Source: Fredinandcohnia onubensis (GTDB taxonomy: Bacteria; Bacillota; Bacilli; Bacillales; Bacillaceae_L). Taken from it: a stretch of DNA of 64,000 nucleotides. Positions within the stretch are counted from its first letter, which is position 1; each line of letters begins with the position of its first letter. This document shows positions 18,119 to 27,237 of the stretch, one piece after another. The stretch lies in NCBI RefSeq assembly GCF_031181385.1, contig NZ_JAPSKV010000005.1:1-64000 (forward strand), written 5' to 3'. A program made the position numbers and the translations under genes. A model generated the notes under the pieces. That model did no database searches and had not been told where the DNA came from. It saw only the letters and a list, made by a program, of their open reading frames with translations.

Positions 18119-18401
18119 AATTGCCCCCTATATTTATTTTATCAAATGCGCCTTGGCGTATTTGCGCCCGATTTTTAGGCCCACAGGAAGTGGGTCATAA
18201 AGACGTTGCCACAGGATGTGGCATTCTTAGTCTTTGATCTTACTGCTCGAAAAATTTCCTTTGAAAAATCGTGGCATCCGCCGGAGACTTAAACTAAAAT
18301 CGGCAGAACTTCTGCCGAATTTAGTTTATTAGTAATTCTATGACAATTTAAATTTATCAAAAATTTAGGTATTTTCCAACATAATTATTTTGCACCGTAA
18401 A
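18119..18401. repeat. Dispersed hairpin-rich repeat, copy B
   Basis: 18141-18292 is the fullest copy. It opens with CGCCTTGGCG, contains CCACAGGAAGTGGG and GCCACAGGATGTGGC hairpins and closes with GTGGCATCCGCCGGAG. The ends recur at 5078-5170 and the middle at 31187-31249. It is followed at about 18294-18330 by an inverted repeat around CGGCAGAACTTCTGCCG. No ORF is seen in this stretch. Confidence 0.65.
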
Positions 18402-18445
18402 TAAAAACAGACAGACCGCTAGAATTAACTATGGTCTGCCTGTTA
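18402..18445 (-). terminator. ptsG terminator
   Basis: ACAGACAGACC and GGTCTGCCTGT pair (one wobble) with a T-run on the minus strand, just after the ptsG stop. Confidence 0.8.
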
Positions 18446-18451
18446 TATTGA

Positions 18452-20479
18452 TTATCCTTTTGAAATCTCGATGATATTTTCTTCAGTAAGATTAATGTTT
18501 CCTTGCTTTTTAAGAACGATTTCTTCTCCCTCTGCAAGGTTTGTAAAGACAATCGGCGTAATAATGGACGTTGCATTTTTCTTAATAAAGTCTAAATCAA
18601 CTTTTAAAAGTTGTTGTCCTTTTTCGACCTTATCATTTTCACTCACAAACGTTTCAAACCCTTGTCCTTTAAGATTAACTGTATCAATCCCAACATGAAT
18701 AAGAATCTCACGGCCTGAATCGGATAGAATACCAATCGCATGTTTTGTAGGGAACAAGTTAATTACCTTTCCATTAACAGGTGAAACAATAACACCTTCA
18801 GATGGTACAATTGCAAAACCATCACCCATCATTTTACCAGAAAACACTGCATCAGGAACTTCAGTAATTGGCTTTATTTCACCTTTAATAGGTGAATAAA
18901 AACGATCAACACTTTGTTGTTCACTACTTACTGGATTTGATTTTTCAATTTGATTCGTTTCTACTTCACGTGGTTTTTTCCCGCTCATAACGTCTTGCAT
19001 TTGGCTTTTAATGGTTTCAGAACGTGGTCCAAAGATGGCTTGAATATTATTTCCAACCTCTAGCACACCAGCTGCACCCAGTTTTTTCAATTCATCTTTA
19101 TCAACATTTTTAATATCGTTCACAGAGACACGTAGTCGGGTAATACATGCATCAAGATGGGCAATATTCTCTTGTCCGCCCATTGCATTCAGGATGTTAT
19201 AAGCAAGATCTCCAGCCTGCCCTTTCTTTTCCTCTTCACCTTTTACTTCGCGTCCAGGTGTCATGAGATTAAACTTCTTTATTGCAAAACGGAAAATAAA
19301 ATAATAAATAACTGCAAAAACGAGACCTAATAAAATAGCGATCCACCAAGGCTCTCTACCTGGCAATATTCCGAATAAGAAAAAGTCAATTCCTCCACCA
19401 GAGAAAGTGTAGCCTATATTAACACTCAACGCTGTCATTAAAACAAATGATAATCCATCCAGCACTGCATGGATTAAGAAAAGAATAGGTGACACAAACA
19501 TAAATGAAAATTCAAGTGGCTCTGTGATACCCGTTAAGAACGATGTTAGGGCACCTGAACCTAATAAACCAGCTACAAGTTTTTTATTTTCCGGACGTGC
19601 AGCATGATACATAGCAAGCGCAGCAGCCGGTAAACCAAACATCATAATTGGAAATTCACCAGCCATAAAGTTACCAGCGGTAATTTCCACTCCATCTTTC
19701 AATTGTGAAAAGAAGATCGTCATATCTCCCCGGACGACTTGGCCAGATGCCGTTGTATAAGAACCGAATTCATACCAGAATGGCGCATGGAAAATATGAT
19801 GTAAACCAAACGGAATTAATAATCTCTTTATAAATCCAAAGAAAAACACAGCAAAATACGTACCTTCTTCTATCAGCCAAAGTGATGCACTATTCATTGC
19901 CTCTTGTACTGGTGGCCATACGACCAATAATAAAAGACCGGCTATAAAAGAAAATGCGGCAGTTGCAATCGGAACAAATCGTTTCCCTGCAAAAAATCCA
20001 AGAAATGAAGGCATTTCAATATCATGAAAGCGGTTATAAGCAAAAGCAGCTATAAGACCAACTATAATTCCGCCAAATACACCTGTTTGTAATGTAGGAA
20101 TTCCTAATACAGATGCAAAAGCAGGATTATCAGTAAGCATTTCAGGAGTAACTTCCTGCCATGAGCTCATTACCTGATTTAGAACTAAATATCCGACTAA
20201 AGCAGCAAGTGCTGCTGCACCGTCTCCGACTAAACCAATCGCTACCCCAACTGCAAAGAGAAGAGCGAGATTACTAAATATGATTCCACCTGCATCCTCC
20301 ATTACCGATGCAATAAGTTGAATCCAATCAGCATCTAGGAACGGAAGATATTGAAGCATTGTTTCTTGCTGCATCGCATTTCCTATCCCTAGTAAAAGAC
20401 CTGCTGCTGGTAAAAGGGCTACAGGTAGCATGAGTGCTTTACCAATCTTTTGCAGGACACCAAAAACTTTTTTAAACAC
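18452..20479 (-). CDS. ptsG: Glucose-specific PTS permease EIICBA
   Basis: A 675-residue three-domain membrane permease that imports and phosphorylates glucose. The IIC domain (1-400) has about ten membrane segments and the substrate-site segment [12 protein letters not shown] (about 420-500) has its phosphorylated Cys445 in [12 protein letters not shown] (about 525-670) has His580 and the phospho-acceptor His595 in ILIHVGIDT. Similar length to B. subtilis PtsG (about 699). It lies downstream of glcT with a RAT/terminator leader in between, so it is induced by glucose through GlcT. Confidence 0.95.
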   Translation of the reverse strand: MFKKVFGVLQKIGKALMLPVALLPAAGLLLGIGNAMQQETMLQYLPFLDADWIQLIASVMEDAGGIIFSNLALLFAVGVAIGLVGDGAAALAALVGYLVLNQVMSSWQEVTPEMLTDNPAFASVLGIPTLQTGVFGGIIVGLIAAFAYNRFHDIEMPSFLGFFAGKRFVPIATAAFSFIAGLLLLVVWPPVQEAMNSASLWLIEEGTYFAVFFFGFIKRLLIPFGLHHIFHAPFWYEFGSYTTASGQVVRGDMTIFFSQLKDGVEITAGNFMAGEFPIMMFGLPAAALAMYHAARPENKKLVAGLLGSGALTSFLTGITEPLEFSFMFVSPILFLIHAVLDGLSFVLMTALSVNIGYTFSGGGIDFFLFGILPGREPWWIAILLGLVFAVIYYFIFRFAIKKFNLMTPGREVKGEEEKKGQAGDLAYNILNAMGGQENIAHLDACITRLRVSVNDIKNVDKDELKKLGAAGVLEVGNNIQAIFGPRSETIKSQMQDVMSGKKPREVETNQIEKSNPVSSEQQSVDRFYSPIKGEIKPITEVPDAVFSGKMMGDGFAIVPSEGVIVSPVNGKVINLFPTKHAIGILSDSGREILIHVGIDTVNLKGQGFETFVSENDKVEKGQQLLKVDLDFIKKNATSIITPIVFTNLAEGEEIVLKKQGNINLTEENIIEISKG

Positions 20480-20532
20480 GGTTTAAAACCCCCTACTAAT
20501 TTTTCATTCTCACGAGGTAATCGCATAAACAT

Positions 20533-20664
20533 AAAAAAGGCATGAGAAAGAGGATAATCGAAAGAAGCTACTTGAATACTATTCCCCTAATAAAGGGCAA
20601 TATATCCTGTTAAACTTACTTCAATCATTCTCTTTACTCATGCCTGATCGAATCAGTAACACGT
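20533..20664 (-). promoter_or_regulatory. GlcT RAT antiterminator and terminator upstream of ptsG
   Basis: On the minus strand 20663-20636 carries the same 28-nt RAT as at the ptsH leader. The GGCATGAG arm can instead pair with CTCATGCC at 20547-20540, followed by a T-run, forming a terminator. GlcT binding is expected to permit read-through. The intervening loop here (about 85 nt) differs in sequence from the ptsH copy. A -10-like TATACA lies just upstream in the 20670s. Confidence 0.9.
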
Positions 20665-20679
20665 TAAAAACAATGTATA

Positions 20680-21522
20680 CTATTTAATTTTTTTCTGAAG
20701 CCTTTGCAGATGCATCGTTATATAGACTGCTTCTGCGTCAAAAACTGGTTTCTTCAGCGCTTGCTGTATTACCTTAATGAGTTTCCACGAGAGATTATAA
20801 CATAATGGATATTCTTCTTTCAAGAGAGCAGTGATTTTTTCTGGCTCTTCTACTTTCTCTCCCACTTTTACACGTTCAATGACGAATCTCAAATGTCGTA
20901 CAAGTCTCATATAATCAATGCTCTGTTTGTCGATCACCATTTTTAACTGATCCTCTACCAACTGAACTAATTTGGTCATTAGTTGAGAATGCTGATTTAT
21001 TTCAGATAATTCTTTGTTGGTTATTGCACTGTGGATATGAAGGGCGATAAAACCAGCTTCTCCCTCGGGCAAATGTATATTACATTCTTCTCTAAATAAT
21101 TCCATTACTTCTTTGGCAATATCGTATTCCCTAGGATACATGGTTTTCGTTTCTATTAAAAAAGGATTTCGGATTTCCAACCCCTGTGAAACCCTGGTAA
21201 CAGTAGTCATCAAGTGATCGGTCAAGGCTACATGGATATGTTCATTCAGCGAAGCATCTGTCCTGCTTTTGATTAACTCAATAGCAGAAATAATCACTCT
21301 CTGTAAGTCATCCTCTAAATATGGTAGGAGCTTAATATAGTTCGTTTGTATTTTTCCATTTTTCAAGACGAACAGCTTTTCTACGCTAGCCGCTTCGAGC
21401 ACCTCATGCTGCTTTCGATTAAAGCCGATGCCCTTTCCTATTAAAACGACCTCCCCATAGTCGGAGTGATCTGCAATGACGACATTATTATTCAAAACTT
21501 TAGATATAGTAATGACAGACAT
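20680..21522 (-). CDS. glcT: PtsGHI operon antiterminator GlcT
   Basis: A 280-residue BglG/SacY-type antiterminator. The N-terminal RNA-binding CAT domain (about 1-60: KVLNNNVVIADH, VVLIGKGIGFNRK) binds the RAT, and two PRD domains follow with conserved His in NEHIHVALTDH and IALHIHSA, controlled by EIIGlc phosphorylation. The start at 21522 gives the usual N terminus; the frame is open further upstream. It lies directly upstream of the ptsG leader, and a second identical RAT before ptsHI makes that operon a target too. Confidence 0.92.
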   Translation of the reverse strand: MSVITISKVLNNNVVIADHSDYGEVVLIGKGIGFNRKQHEVLEAASVEKLFVLKNGKIQTNYIKLLPYLEDDLQRVIISAIELIKSRTDASLNEHIHVALTDHLMTTVTRVSQGLEIRNPFLIETKTMYPREYDIAKEVMELFREECNIHLPEGEAGFIALHIHSAITNKELSEINQHSQLMTKLVQLVEDQLKMVIDKQSIDYMRLVRHLRFVIERVKVGEKVEEPEKITALLKEEYPLCYNLSWKLIKVIQQALKKPVFDAEAVYITMHLQRLQKKIK

Positions 21523-21667
21523 CTTAATTCCCCACTTTTTTAGCTTAGACATACAATTCATATCGTATATGAGCAAGAAAAAGAAATCAATCATTTTACC
21601 TTCTAATGAATTGTGTTAATCATGTGAATGACAAAGTGAAATAACAAAAAGAAGGAGTTTATTTCAA

Positions 21668-22945
21668 CTATCCTTTTCGTAATGTCTGTCTGACAGGTAA
21701 AGTAATGATAACTTTTGTTCCGAACCCAACCTTACTTTTAATTTTAAATATTCCTTTATGGTCTTGGATAATTTTGTTACTCATCGTGAGCCCGAGTCCC
21801 ATTCCTTTTTCTTTTAATGTGAAAAATGGTTCCCCAATTTTTTCAAGCCGCTCTTTAGGGATTCCCACTCCTGTATCAATCACTTCAATTTGAACATGAT
21901 CTCCCACTACTTTAGTACGAATTTTCGTTCTTCCTCCATCTGGCATTGCATCAATTGAATTTTTAATGACATTGACAAACACTTGAATTAGTTCATTCAT
22001 ATCTCCATACAGAACAGCATGTTCAGCTTCATTTTCCACGATAACTTTGACATTATGTAGGGTAGCTTCGTGAGATGTGAGCGTGATGACATAATCGACC
22101 AATTCTTTTAATTCAAATTCTTTTAAGATTTTGCTTTGCGGCTTGGAAAATACGAGTAATTCACTCACAATCTGATTAATCCGTTCAAGTTCGGAAAGGA
22201 TAATGTCGGAAATATGAGATGTTGATTCATTCTTTTCCTTCTGCAATTGGACAAAGCCTTTAATTGTCGTAAGTGGATTTCTTATTTCATGGGCTATTCC
22301 CGCAGCCAATTCACCTACTACTGAGAGTTTCTCCCTTCTTAGCGCAAGCTCTTCAGCGGCTTTTACATTTGAAATATCGCGACCAATTGTTACCAGACCT
22401 TTTCTTCTGCCATCATCGTAGAATAAAGGAACCTTGATTACATCAAATGTCTTTAATTCTCCACTTGGAACAGGAAATGATTCTTCCACACGAGTAGTCA
22501 TTCCTTGTTTCCAAGCTTCCTCATCCGAGTCAACACAACCTAAGAATGGCTCTTTAAAGAACGGAAACATTTCTGCTAGTTCTTTATCTGTTTTGTTTTT
22601 AAAAGGTTTACCATGCAGTTGGTAGAGGTCTTTTCCATATTCATTTACACGGATCCACCTACCCTCTCCATCCTTAAAACAGACAAAATCAGGCATCGCA
22701 TTAATAAGTGTCGACAACTCATTTTGTTCTTCTATTGCCTTAATATAGGCATCATTTTTCTTAATAATAAGATGAATAAGAACGGTTGTGAAAACGATAA
22801 AGATCAAACCTTTGCCGATTTGATAATAACTATCATAAACGGAAGGAAATAGATCTATCACATATTCAGAGAAAGTTATCCATATTAGGCTTGCCAAGAA
22901 ATAGATGATTAGCAATCTTTTCTTGAAAAGTGTTTTTACAGACAT
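21668..22945 (-). CDS. Membrane PAS sensor histidine kinase
   Basis: A 425-residue kinase. Two N-terminal membrane helices (about 12-33 and 43-65) are followed by a PAS domain (about 80-195), an H box with GELAAGIAHEIRNPLTTIKG, the N box VNVIKNSIDAM, G1 DTGVGIP and G2 KGMGLGL. It groups with sporulation kinase-like sensors (KinB/KinE type) rather than with a kinase paired to a local response regulator, since none is adjacent. ATG 22945 has GGGG 8 nt upstream and is preferred over the longer frame. Confidence 0.85.
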   Translation of the reverse strand: MSVKTLFKKRLLIIYFLASLIWITFSEYVIDLFPSVYDSYYQIGKGLIFIVFTTVLIHLIIKKNDAYIKAIEEQNELSTLINAMPDFVCFKDGEGRWIRVNEYGKDLYQLHGKPFKNKTDKELAEMFPFFKEPFLGCVDSDEEAWKQGMTTRVEESFPVPSGELKTFDVIKVPLFYDDGRRKGLVTIGRDISNVKAAEELALRREKLSVVGELAAGIAHEIRNPLTTIKGFVQLQKEKNESTSHISDIILSELERINQIVSELLVFSKPQSKILKEFELKELVDYVITLTSHEATLHNVKVIVENEAEHAVLYGDMNELIQVFVNVIKNSIDAMPDGGRTKIRTKVVGDHVQIEVIDTGVGIPKERLEKIGEPFFTLKEKGMGLGLTMSNKIIQDHKGIFKIKSKVGFGTKVIITLPVRQTLRKG

Positions 22946-23226
22946 GTCAAGCACCCCATTACCATTTGACAACAAGAAATTTTTTCTGTATAATAAAAAT
23001 TTGTTCCCTATTAACTTTAACATAATTATTATATATAGATATAGATAAATTTAATTTTTCGTTTTATCTTTTACATTTGGGAAAGACTTATTCACACTGG
23101 ACCGGCTTCGGAGCCGAAAGGACGAAAGAGAGGTAGGGCTTTCGTTGTTTAAGATTTTCAAATCTACCGCGGCATGTATGTATCATCAATTATGTAATTA
23201 AAGTTTTATTTCGCCCAAAAAAGTAA
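22946..23226. other. Intergenic region with two adjacent hairpins
   Basis: CGGCT-TCGG-AGCCG (23103-23116) and ACGAAAG...CTTTCGT (23122-23145) form two neighbouring GC-rich hairpins in an otherwise AT-rich gap of about 280 bp. No T-run follows on either strand, so they are not ordinary terminators. On the minus strand they would lie in the leader of the histidine kinase. I do not recognise a known RNA family. Confidence 0.4.
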
Positions 23227-23260
23227 GAACCAACCGTGTATATGCGGTTGGTTCTTTTTA
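23227..23260 (-). terminator. VOC gene terminator
   Basis: AAGAACCAACCG / CGGTTGGTTCTT stem; a T-rich tract follows on the minus strand. Confidence 0.8.
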
Positions 23261-23263
23261 ATT

Positions 23264-24022
23264 TTACAATAAATACTTAGCTCCGTGAAGACTAATCTCC
23301 CTTTTTGGTTCGGGTTCTATTCCAACCAGAAAAGGGCGTTCCCCTCTTGGATCGTCCTTTAGGCTGAGAAAGTAGACATTGATTGTGTCAAAATGAACCT
23401 TTATTGCTTTTTGTTCAGTGCCCGGTAGCGTTGAGTTGTGGACTGTGCCATTGAATACTTTCGCCCAAATATCTGCAAGATTTTCCGGGTGTTCCACAAC
23501 GTATGCAATAAATGAAATGGATCTTGAGTTTGGAACATAGACCTCTTTTTCAATAAGCTCTTGTTCACGCACTCTATCGTCATCCCCCCACTCAATAAAA
23601 AATGGCATTGGGTGGGTATGATGATTCATAAAGAGCATTGACCATTGGAGAATGGAGCCATCTGGTCGCTTTCTGGAGCCTGGGAAAGGTCCAATTGTTT
23701 TGATCCCTTTTTGTAAAAGTTCTTGGTTGGTTTTTTCTATCGAGTTGGTCCGAAAGGCAATTTGTGAAAGTCCTTCTCCTCGTTTAAAATCTTCATACAA
23801 ATGACGGCTAAATGGGTGGCTACCTTTCTTTGTAACCTCTAGATTGTTAATCCCAATCCATTCAATGTAAGCAAGGTTTTTAAAATAACATAATGAATTA
23901 TAGGTCCCCCAAATCTCATGATTACCACCTTTTGCTGTGTGGAATCCAAGAAGTTGAAATGCTGTCATTGCCTCATGTGGATCTTTAACATAATGGACAA
24001 CATGGTCAAAATGAATATCCAA
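23264..24022 (-). CDS. VOC-superfamily (glyoxalase-like) protein
   Basis: A 252-residue protein opening IHFDHVVHYVKDPHEAM, matching the Glyoxalase_3-like domain of the vicinal oxygen chelate fold. Putative metal ligands are His in the first strand and Glu in later beta strands. Many bacterial homologs are uncharacterised, so no reaction is claimed. The start is a TTG with GGGGGGAAG upstream. It is monocistronic, with terminators on both sides. Confidence 0.75.
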   Translation of the reverse strand: MDIHFDHVVHYVKDPHEAMTAFQLLGFHTAKGGNHEIWGTYNSLCYFKNLAYIEWIGINNLEVTKKGSHPFSRHLYEDFKRGEGLSQIAFRTNSIEKTNQELLQKGIKTIGPFPGSRKRPDGSILQWSMLFMNHHTHPMPFFIEWGDDDRVREQELIEKEVYVPNSRSISFIAYVVEHPENLADIWAKVFNGTVHNSTLPGTEQKAIKVHFDTINVYFLSLKDDPRGERPFLVGIEPEPKREISLHGAKYLL

Positions 24023-24066
24023 TCAATCTTCCCCCCTAGCCTAATTTTAATTACATTTTACCATTA

Positions 24067-24104
24067 AAAAAATAAGACCCTTACAATCGGGGTCTTATTT
24101 TTCG
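24067..24104. terminator. Terminator of tcyP
   Basis: AAAAATAAGACCC and GGGTCTTATTTTT form a strong stem just downstream of tcyP. Confidence 0.85.
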
Positions 24105-24112
24105 CTTTTCTT

Positions 24113-25495
24113 TTATGCACCTAGTTGTTGAGAAGGGTTTGTATATGTTTCAGTGTCAAGTTCTTTCGTTACTTTACTTGTAAGAACACCTGCTGTCATA
24201 CTACCGCTAACGTTAAGTGCTGTACGTCCCATGTCAATTAAAGGCTCAACAGATATCAATAAACCTGCTAATGCTACCGGAAGGTCAAGTGCTGATAATA
24301 CAAGGATGGCAGCAAAAGTTGCTCCTCCACCAACTCCAGCAACACCGAAGGAACTAATCGCTACAATCACCACGACTGTTAAGATAAAGGTTGGATCCAA
24401 TGGATTAATACCAACTGTTGGTGCAATCATTACCGCAAGCATCGCTGGGTACACACCAGCACATCCGTTTTGTCCAATGGAAAGTCCAAATGAACCTGCA
24501 AAGTTTGCAATTCCTTCTGGAACACCTAGGTCATTCGTTTGCGCTTTAATATTAAGTGGTAATGTACCTGCACTACTACGTGACGTAAACGCGAAAGTTA
24601 ATACAGGGAAAGCTTTCTTAATATACGTAATTGGATTTAACCCAGCTAAAGTAATCAACAATAAGTGAATCGCAAACACAATCAATAACGCAACATAAGA
24701 AGCAACCACAAATTTACCAAGCTTATAAATCGCACCGTAATCACTTGTAGCCGTCACACGTGTCATAATCGCCAGAACTCCATAAGGAGTTAAACGTAAA
24801 ATTAACGTTACAACGCGCATGATAACCGAATAAAGGGCATCGATAATTTTCGCAAACAATTCTGCATTCTCAGGGTCTTTACGACGAACTCCAAGGAATG
24901 CAATTCCTATGAACGCTGCAAAGATAACAACAGCAATCGTTGATGTCGAACGAGCTCCAGTAAAGTCTAAAAATGGGTTTGCAGGCAATAAGTCAACAAT
25001 TTGTTCTGGGAATGTTTTATCTTGAATACCCGCATAGCGTTCTTCTATCGAGGCACCCCTTGCTTGTTCAGCCTCGCCAGCTTCGATTTGAATAGCCTCT
25101 AAGTCAAATGCAACCGTTGTTCCAATTCCAACAAGTGCTGAGATTGCAGTTGTACCTATTAGAATTCCAAGGATCAGGACACTAATTTTCCCAATATTAT
25201 TTGCCAATTTCATTTTCGTGAAAGCTGAAACGATAGAAATGAACACAAGTGGCATTACAATCATTTGTAAAAACTTCACATAACCATTACCGACGATATT
25301 AAACCAACTAATTGATTCGGAAATGATTTCTGAATTTACACCATAAATGAGTTGTAGGACAAGACCAAAGACAATCCCTAGTCCTAGCGCTGCAAATACA
25401 CGTTTTGAAAACGAGACATGTTTTTTCTGCATATAAAACAATAATAGTAGTAATAAGACCATAAAAACGATATTTACAATACCAAGTAAACTCAT
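24113..25495 (-). CDS. tcyP: L-cystine symporter TcyP
   Basis: A 460-residue member of the dicarboxylate/amino acid:cation symporter family, with eight or more helices and re-entrant loops. The N-terminal MQKKHVSFSKRVFAALGLGI and the LGIVFGLVLQLIYG segment match B. subtilis TcyP closely; the TSRSSAGTLPLN substrate-site loop is typical. It imports L-cystine driven by cations. In B. subtilis tcyP is controlled by CymR; I did not identify the operator here. The ribosome binding site is AAGGGGG. Confidence 0.88.
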   Translation of the reverse strand: MSLLGIVNIVFMVLLLLLLFYMQKKHVSFSKRVFAALGLGIVFGLVLQLIYGVNSEIISESISWFNIVGNGYVKFLQMIVMPLVFISIVSAFTKMKLANNIGKISVLILGILIGTTAISALVGIGTTVAFDLEAIQIEAGEAEQARGASIEERYAGIQDKTFPEQIVDLLPANPFLDFTGARSTSTIAVVIFAAFIGIAFLGVRRKDPENAELFAKIIDALYSVIMRVVTLILRLTPYGVLAIMTRVTATSDYGAIYKLGKFVVASYVALLIVFAIHLLLITLAGLNPITYIKKAFPVLTFAFTSRSSAGTLPLNIKAQTNDLGVPEGIANFAGSFGLSIGQNGCAGVYPAMLAVMIAPTVGINPLDPTFILTVVVIVAISSFGVAGVGGGATFAAILVLSALDLPVALAGLLISVEPLIDMGRTALNVSGSMTAGVLTSKVTKELDTETYTNPSQQLGA

Positions 25496-25607
25496 ATGTA
25501 TTACCCCCTTTTTTATTTACTAATGTATTAAAATATAATCCGATAATGTTAATACGTCAAGTAGGAATTAGCCTAATTATAAATAAATAATGTGATTTCA
25601 AACTAAT

Positions 25608-25637
25608 ACGCCTAGAACCAAATGATTCTAGACGCGT
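25608..25637 (-). terminator. Terminator-like hairpin
   Basis: ACGCCTAGAA and TTCTAGACGCGT form a stem with one bulge just after the DUF2201-like gene. The T tract is poor. Confidence 0.45.
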
Positions 25638-25647
25638 CATCCAATCT

Positions 25648-26055
25648 TTATGCAACTTTTATAGCCTTGCCAAACGGGACTTTTGGTACATAATCATCTG
25701 GTACAAGCCAAAACACTTCAGCTTTTACATCTAATTCATCGTAAAAATAACCGGTAACATCGGTTATATAAAAAACAGTATCGATTTTCTCTTCGTCCGC
25801 CCATTCCAGCACCTCAGTATAGGAGGATTTGCCATGCGTATAATATTTAATGGTAGGGTTTTGTATCGGTGTGATGGTTCTTATTTTAAAATCGGCTTGG
25901 ACAAGCTGTGTTTCTGGGATCATTTCACCAAAAAATTTTATGATATTGTTTATCAAAACTGACCGTACCTGATTGGTTGATGTATCGATTGCTAATGCTA
26001 TTTTTTTGCCTTTACGGTCCTTAAGTAAACCCATTAGTGACCTTTGCCATTTCAC
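25648..26055 (-). CDS. Solo VWA-like (DUF2201 C-terminal type) domain
   Basis: A 135-residue protein whose strand-loop pattern (IALAIDTSTNQV, then the ALTVIQ-like ETQLVQADFKI, and TVFYITDVTG) fits the VWA-like domain normally found at the C terminus of DUF2201 metallopeptidase-like proteins partnered with MoxR. The MIDAS motif is DTSTN instead of DxSxS and the glycine-rich GGTDF step reads GKSSY, so metal binding may be lost. It begins with GTG after GAGGAG. It stands alone, about 7.5 kb from the MoxR operon. Confidence 0.55.
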   Translation of the reverse strand: MKWQRSLMGLLKDRKGKKIALAIDTSTNQVRSVLINNIIKFFGEMIPETQLVQADFKIRTITPIQNPTIKYYTHGKSSYTEVLEWADEEKIDTVFYITDVTGYFYDELDVKAEVFWLVPDDYVPKVPFGKAIKVA

Positions 26056-26214
26056 GCATCCTCAACTCCTCATGCATAATACCAAAGGATGATTACCTTG
26101 GCTCCACTATTTTGTCACGTTTTTCGACCAAATATGAACGGTTTAAATAACAATACTTGGATAGGTTATAGGCGTGCGCAAAGGTAAAACTATCAATAAT
26201 TGGGGGAATGAAAA

Positions 26215-26493
26215 ATGAAAATTTCGAAACAAGAATTAGTTCAAAAACTAGAATCAAATAACGGATATGGATTTGTTGAATTAAATGGGGTACTACATGA
26301 AATTAGACTCCTTGCTGGAAATCAAATCGCTTTTTCAGGTGCATGTTGGAGATGGGAACAAACTGAGATGCCATCAGCCAACGGGGACTATAACGTGGTA
26401 ACAGATGTGCTTATAGAAGGGGAACCAGTTATTCCACGTTTTCCTACTCAGGATTCCTATGAATTTTACGAAACGGTTACAGACTACTCATAA
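26215..26493 (+). CDS. Hypothetical protein
   Basis: A 92-residue soluble acidic protein (MKISKQELVQKLESNNGYGF...). I do not recognise the family. Trp residues in CWRWEQ and a Pro-rich PVIPRFPTQD segment are the only notable features; there are no membrane helices. The ribosome binding site is GGGGGAATG. It precedes the thioredoxin-like gene by 75 bp on the same strand. Confidence 0.65.
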   Translation: MKISKQELVQKLESNNGYGFVELNGVLHEIRLLAGNQIAFSGACWRWEQTEMPSANGDYNVVTDVLIEGEPVIPRFPTQDSYEFYETVTDYS

Positions 26494-26568
26494 GCATCTT
26501 TGTGGTTAGATTTTCCTTTTTCATTTATAGTATATGCAAACAAGTAAAAATTGAAGGAGGAATACATA

Positions 26569-27129
26569 ATGGCAAACTTAAAACCATGGTTTGAAAAAGG
26601 CATGAACCAATACGATTACATTAACAGCATGCAAGTTCACAAGGAGAACCTATTAAAAGTATATAACGGGTTTCAATTAGATGAAGCTGACAAAGAATTA
26701 CTTCATGCGCTTCAGGAAAAAGAGTTAAAAGCAATCATTTTAGCAGCTGATTGGTGTGGAGATGCAATGGTCAACCTCCCTATTTTAATGAGAATTGCAG
26801 ATGAGGCCTTACTAGAAACTCGCTATTTAATCCGTGATGAGAATATAGAGTTGATGGATCAATACCTTACTAATGGGAAAGCCCGTTCGATTCCAATCAT
26901 CATTTTCGTTAATAAAGAGTTTGAAGAAGTTGGTAAGTGGGGACCAAGATCTCCAGAGGCACAAGCGGTTGCTGATGAATTAAAGGCAAATGTACCTGAT
27001 AAAGAGTCTCCTGAATACGATGCGGCATTCAAAGCATTTATTAAATCATTCACAGAACGGATCACTACCGATGAAGTGCTTTGGAGAGACATTAAAAATA
27101 GCATAATGGCTACATTAAAAAACGCATAA
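26569..27129 (+). CDS. Thioredoxin-fold protein with CGDA motif
   Basis: A 186-residue protein of the thioredoxin-like family found in bacilli (thioredoxin_9-like). The usual CxxC site reads AADWCGDAMVN, keeping only the first Cys, so a dithiol exchange is not possible there; a monothiol or binding role is more likely. The cis-Pro loop is SIPIIIFVN. The ribosome binding site GAAGGAGG sets ATG 26569; the frame extends six codons further. A complex terminator follows. Confidence 0.75.
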   Translation: MANLKPWFEKGMNQYDYINSMQVHKENLLKVYNGFQLDEADKELLHALQEKELKAIILAADWCGDAMVNLPILMRIADEALLETRYLIRDENIELMDQYLTNGKARSIPIIIFVNKEFEEVGKWGPRSPEAQAVADELKANVPDKESPEYDAAFKAFIKSFTERITTDEVLWRDIKNSIMATLKNA

Positions 27130-27159
27130 TTATTGAACACTAAAACATATACTATATTT

Positions 27160-27234
27160 GAGACCGTCCACCACTTCCAACTTCGCAACGTGTGCGGGAC
27201 TAACCAGAACGGAATTGCGGGCGGTCTCTTTTTG
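27160..27234 (+). terminator. Long-loop terminator
   Basis: GAGACCG at 27160 and CGGTCTC at 27228 close a long irregular hairpin followed by TTTTTG. Confidence 0.65.
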
Positions 27235-27237
27235 TGT

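Noticed and set aside
24153-24668. 171-codon plus-strand frame
   Set aside because: Antisense shadow of tcyP, which has clear family motifs on the minus strand.
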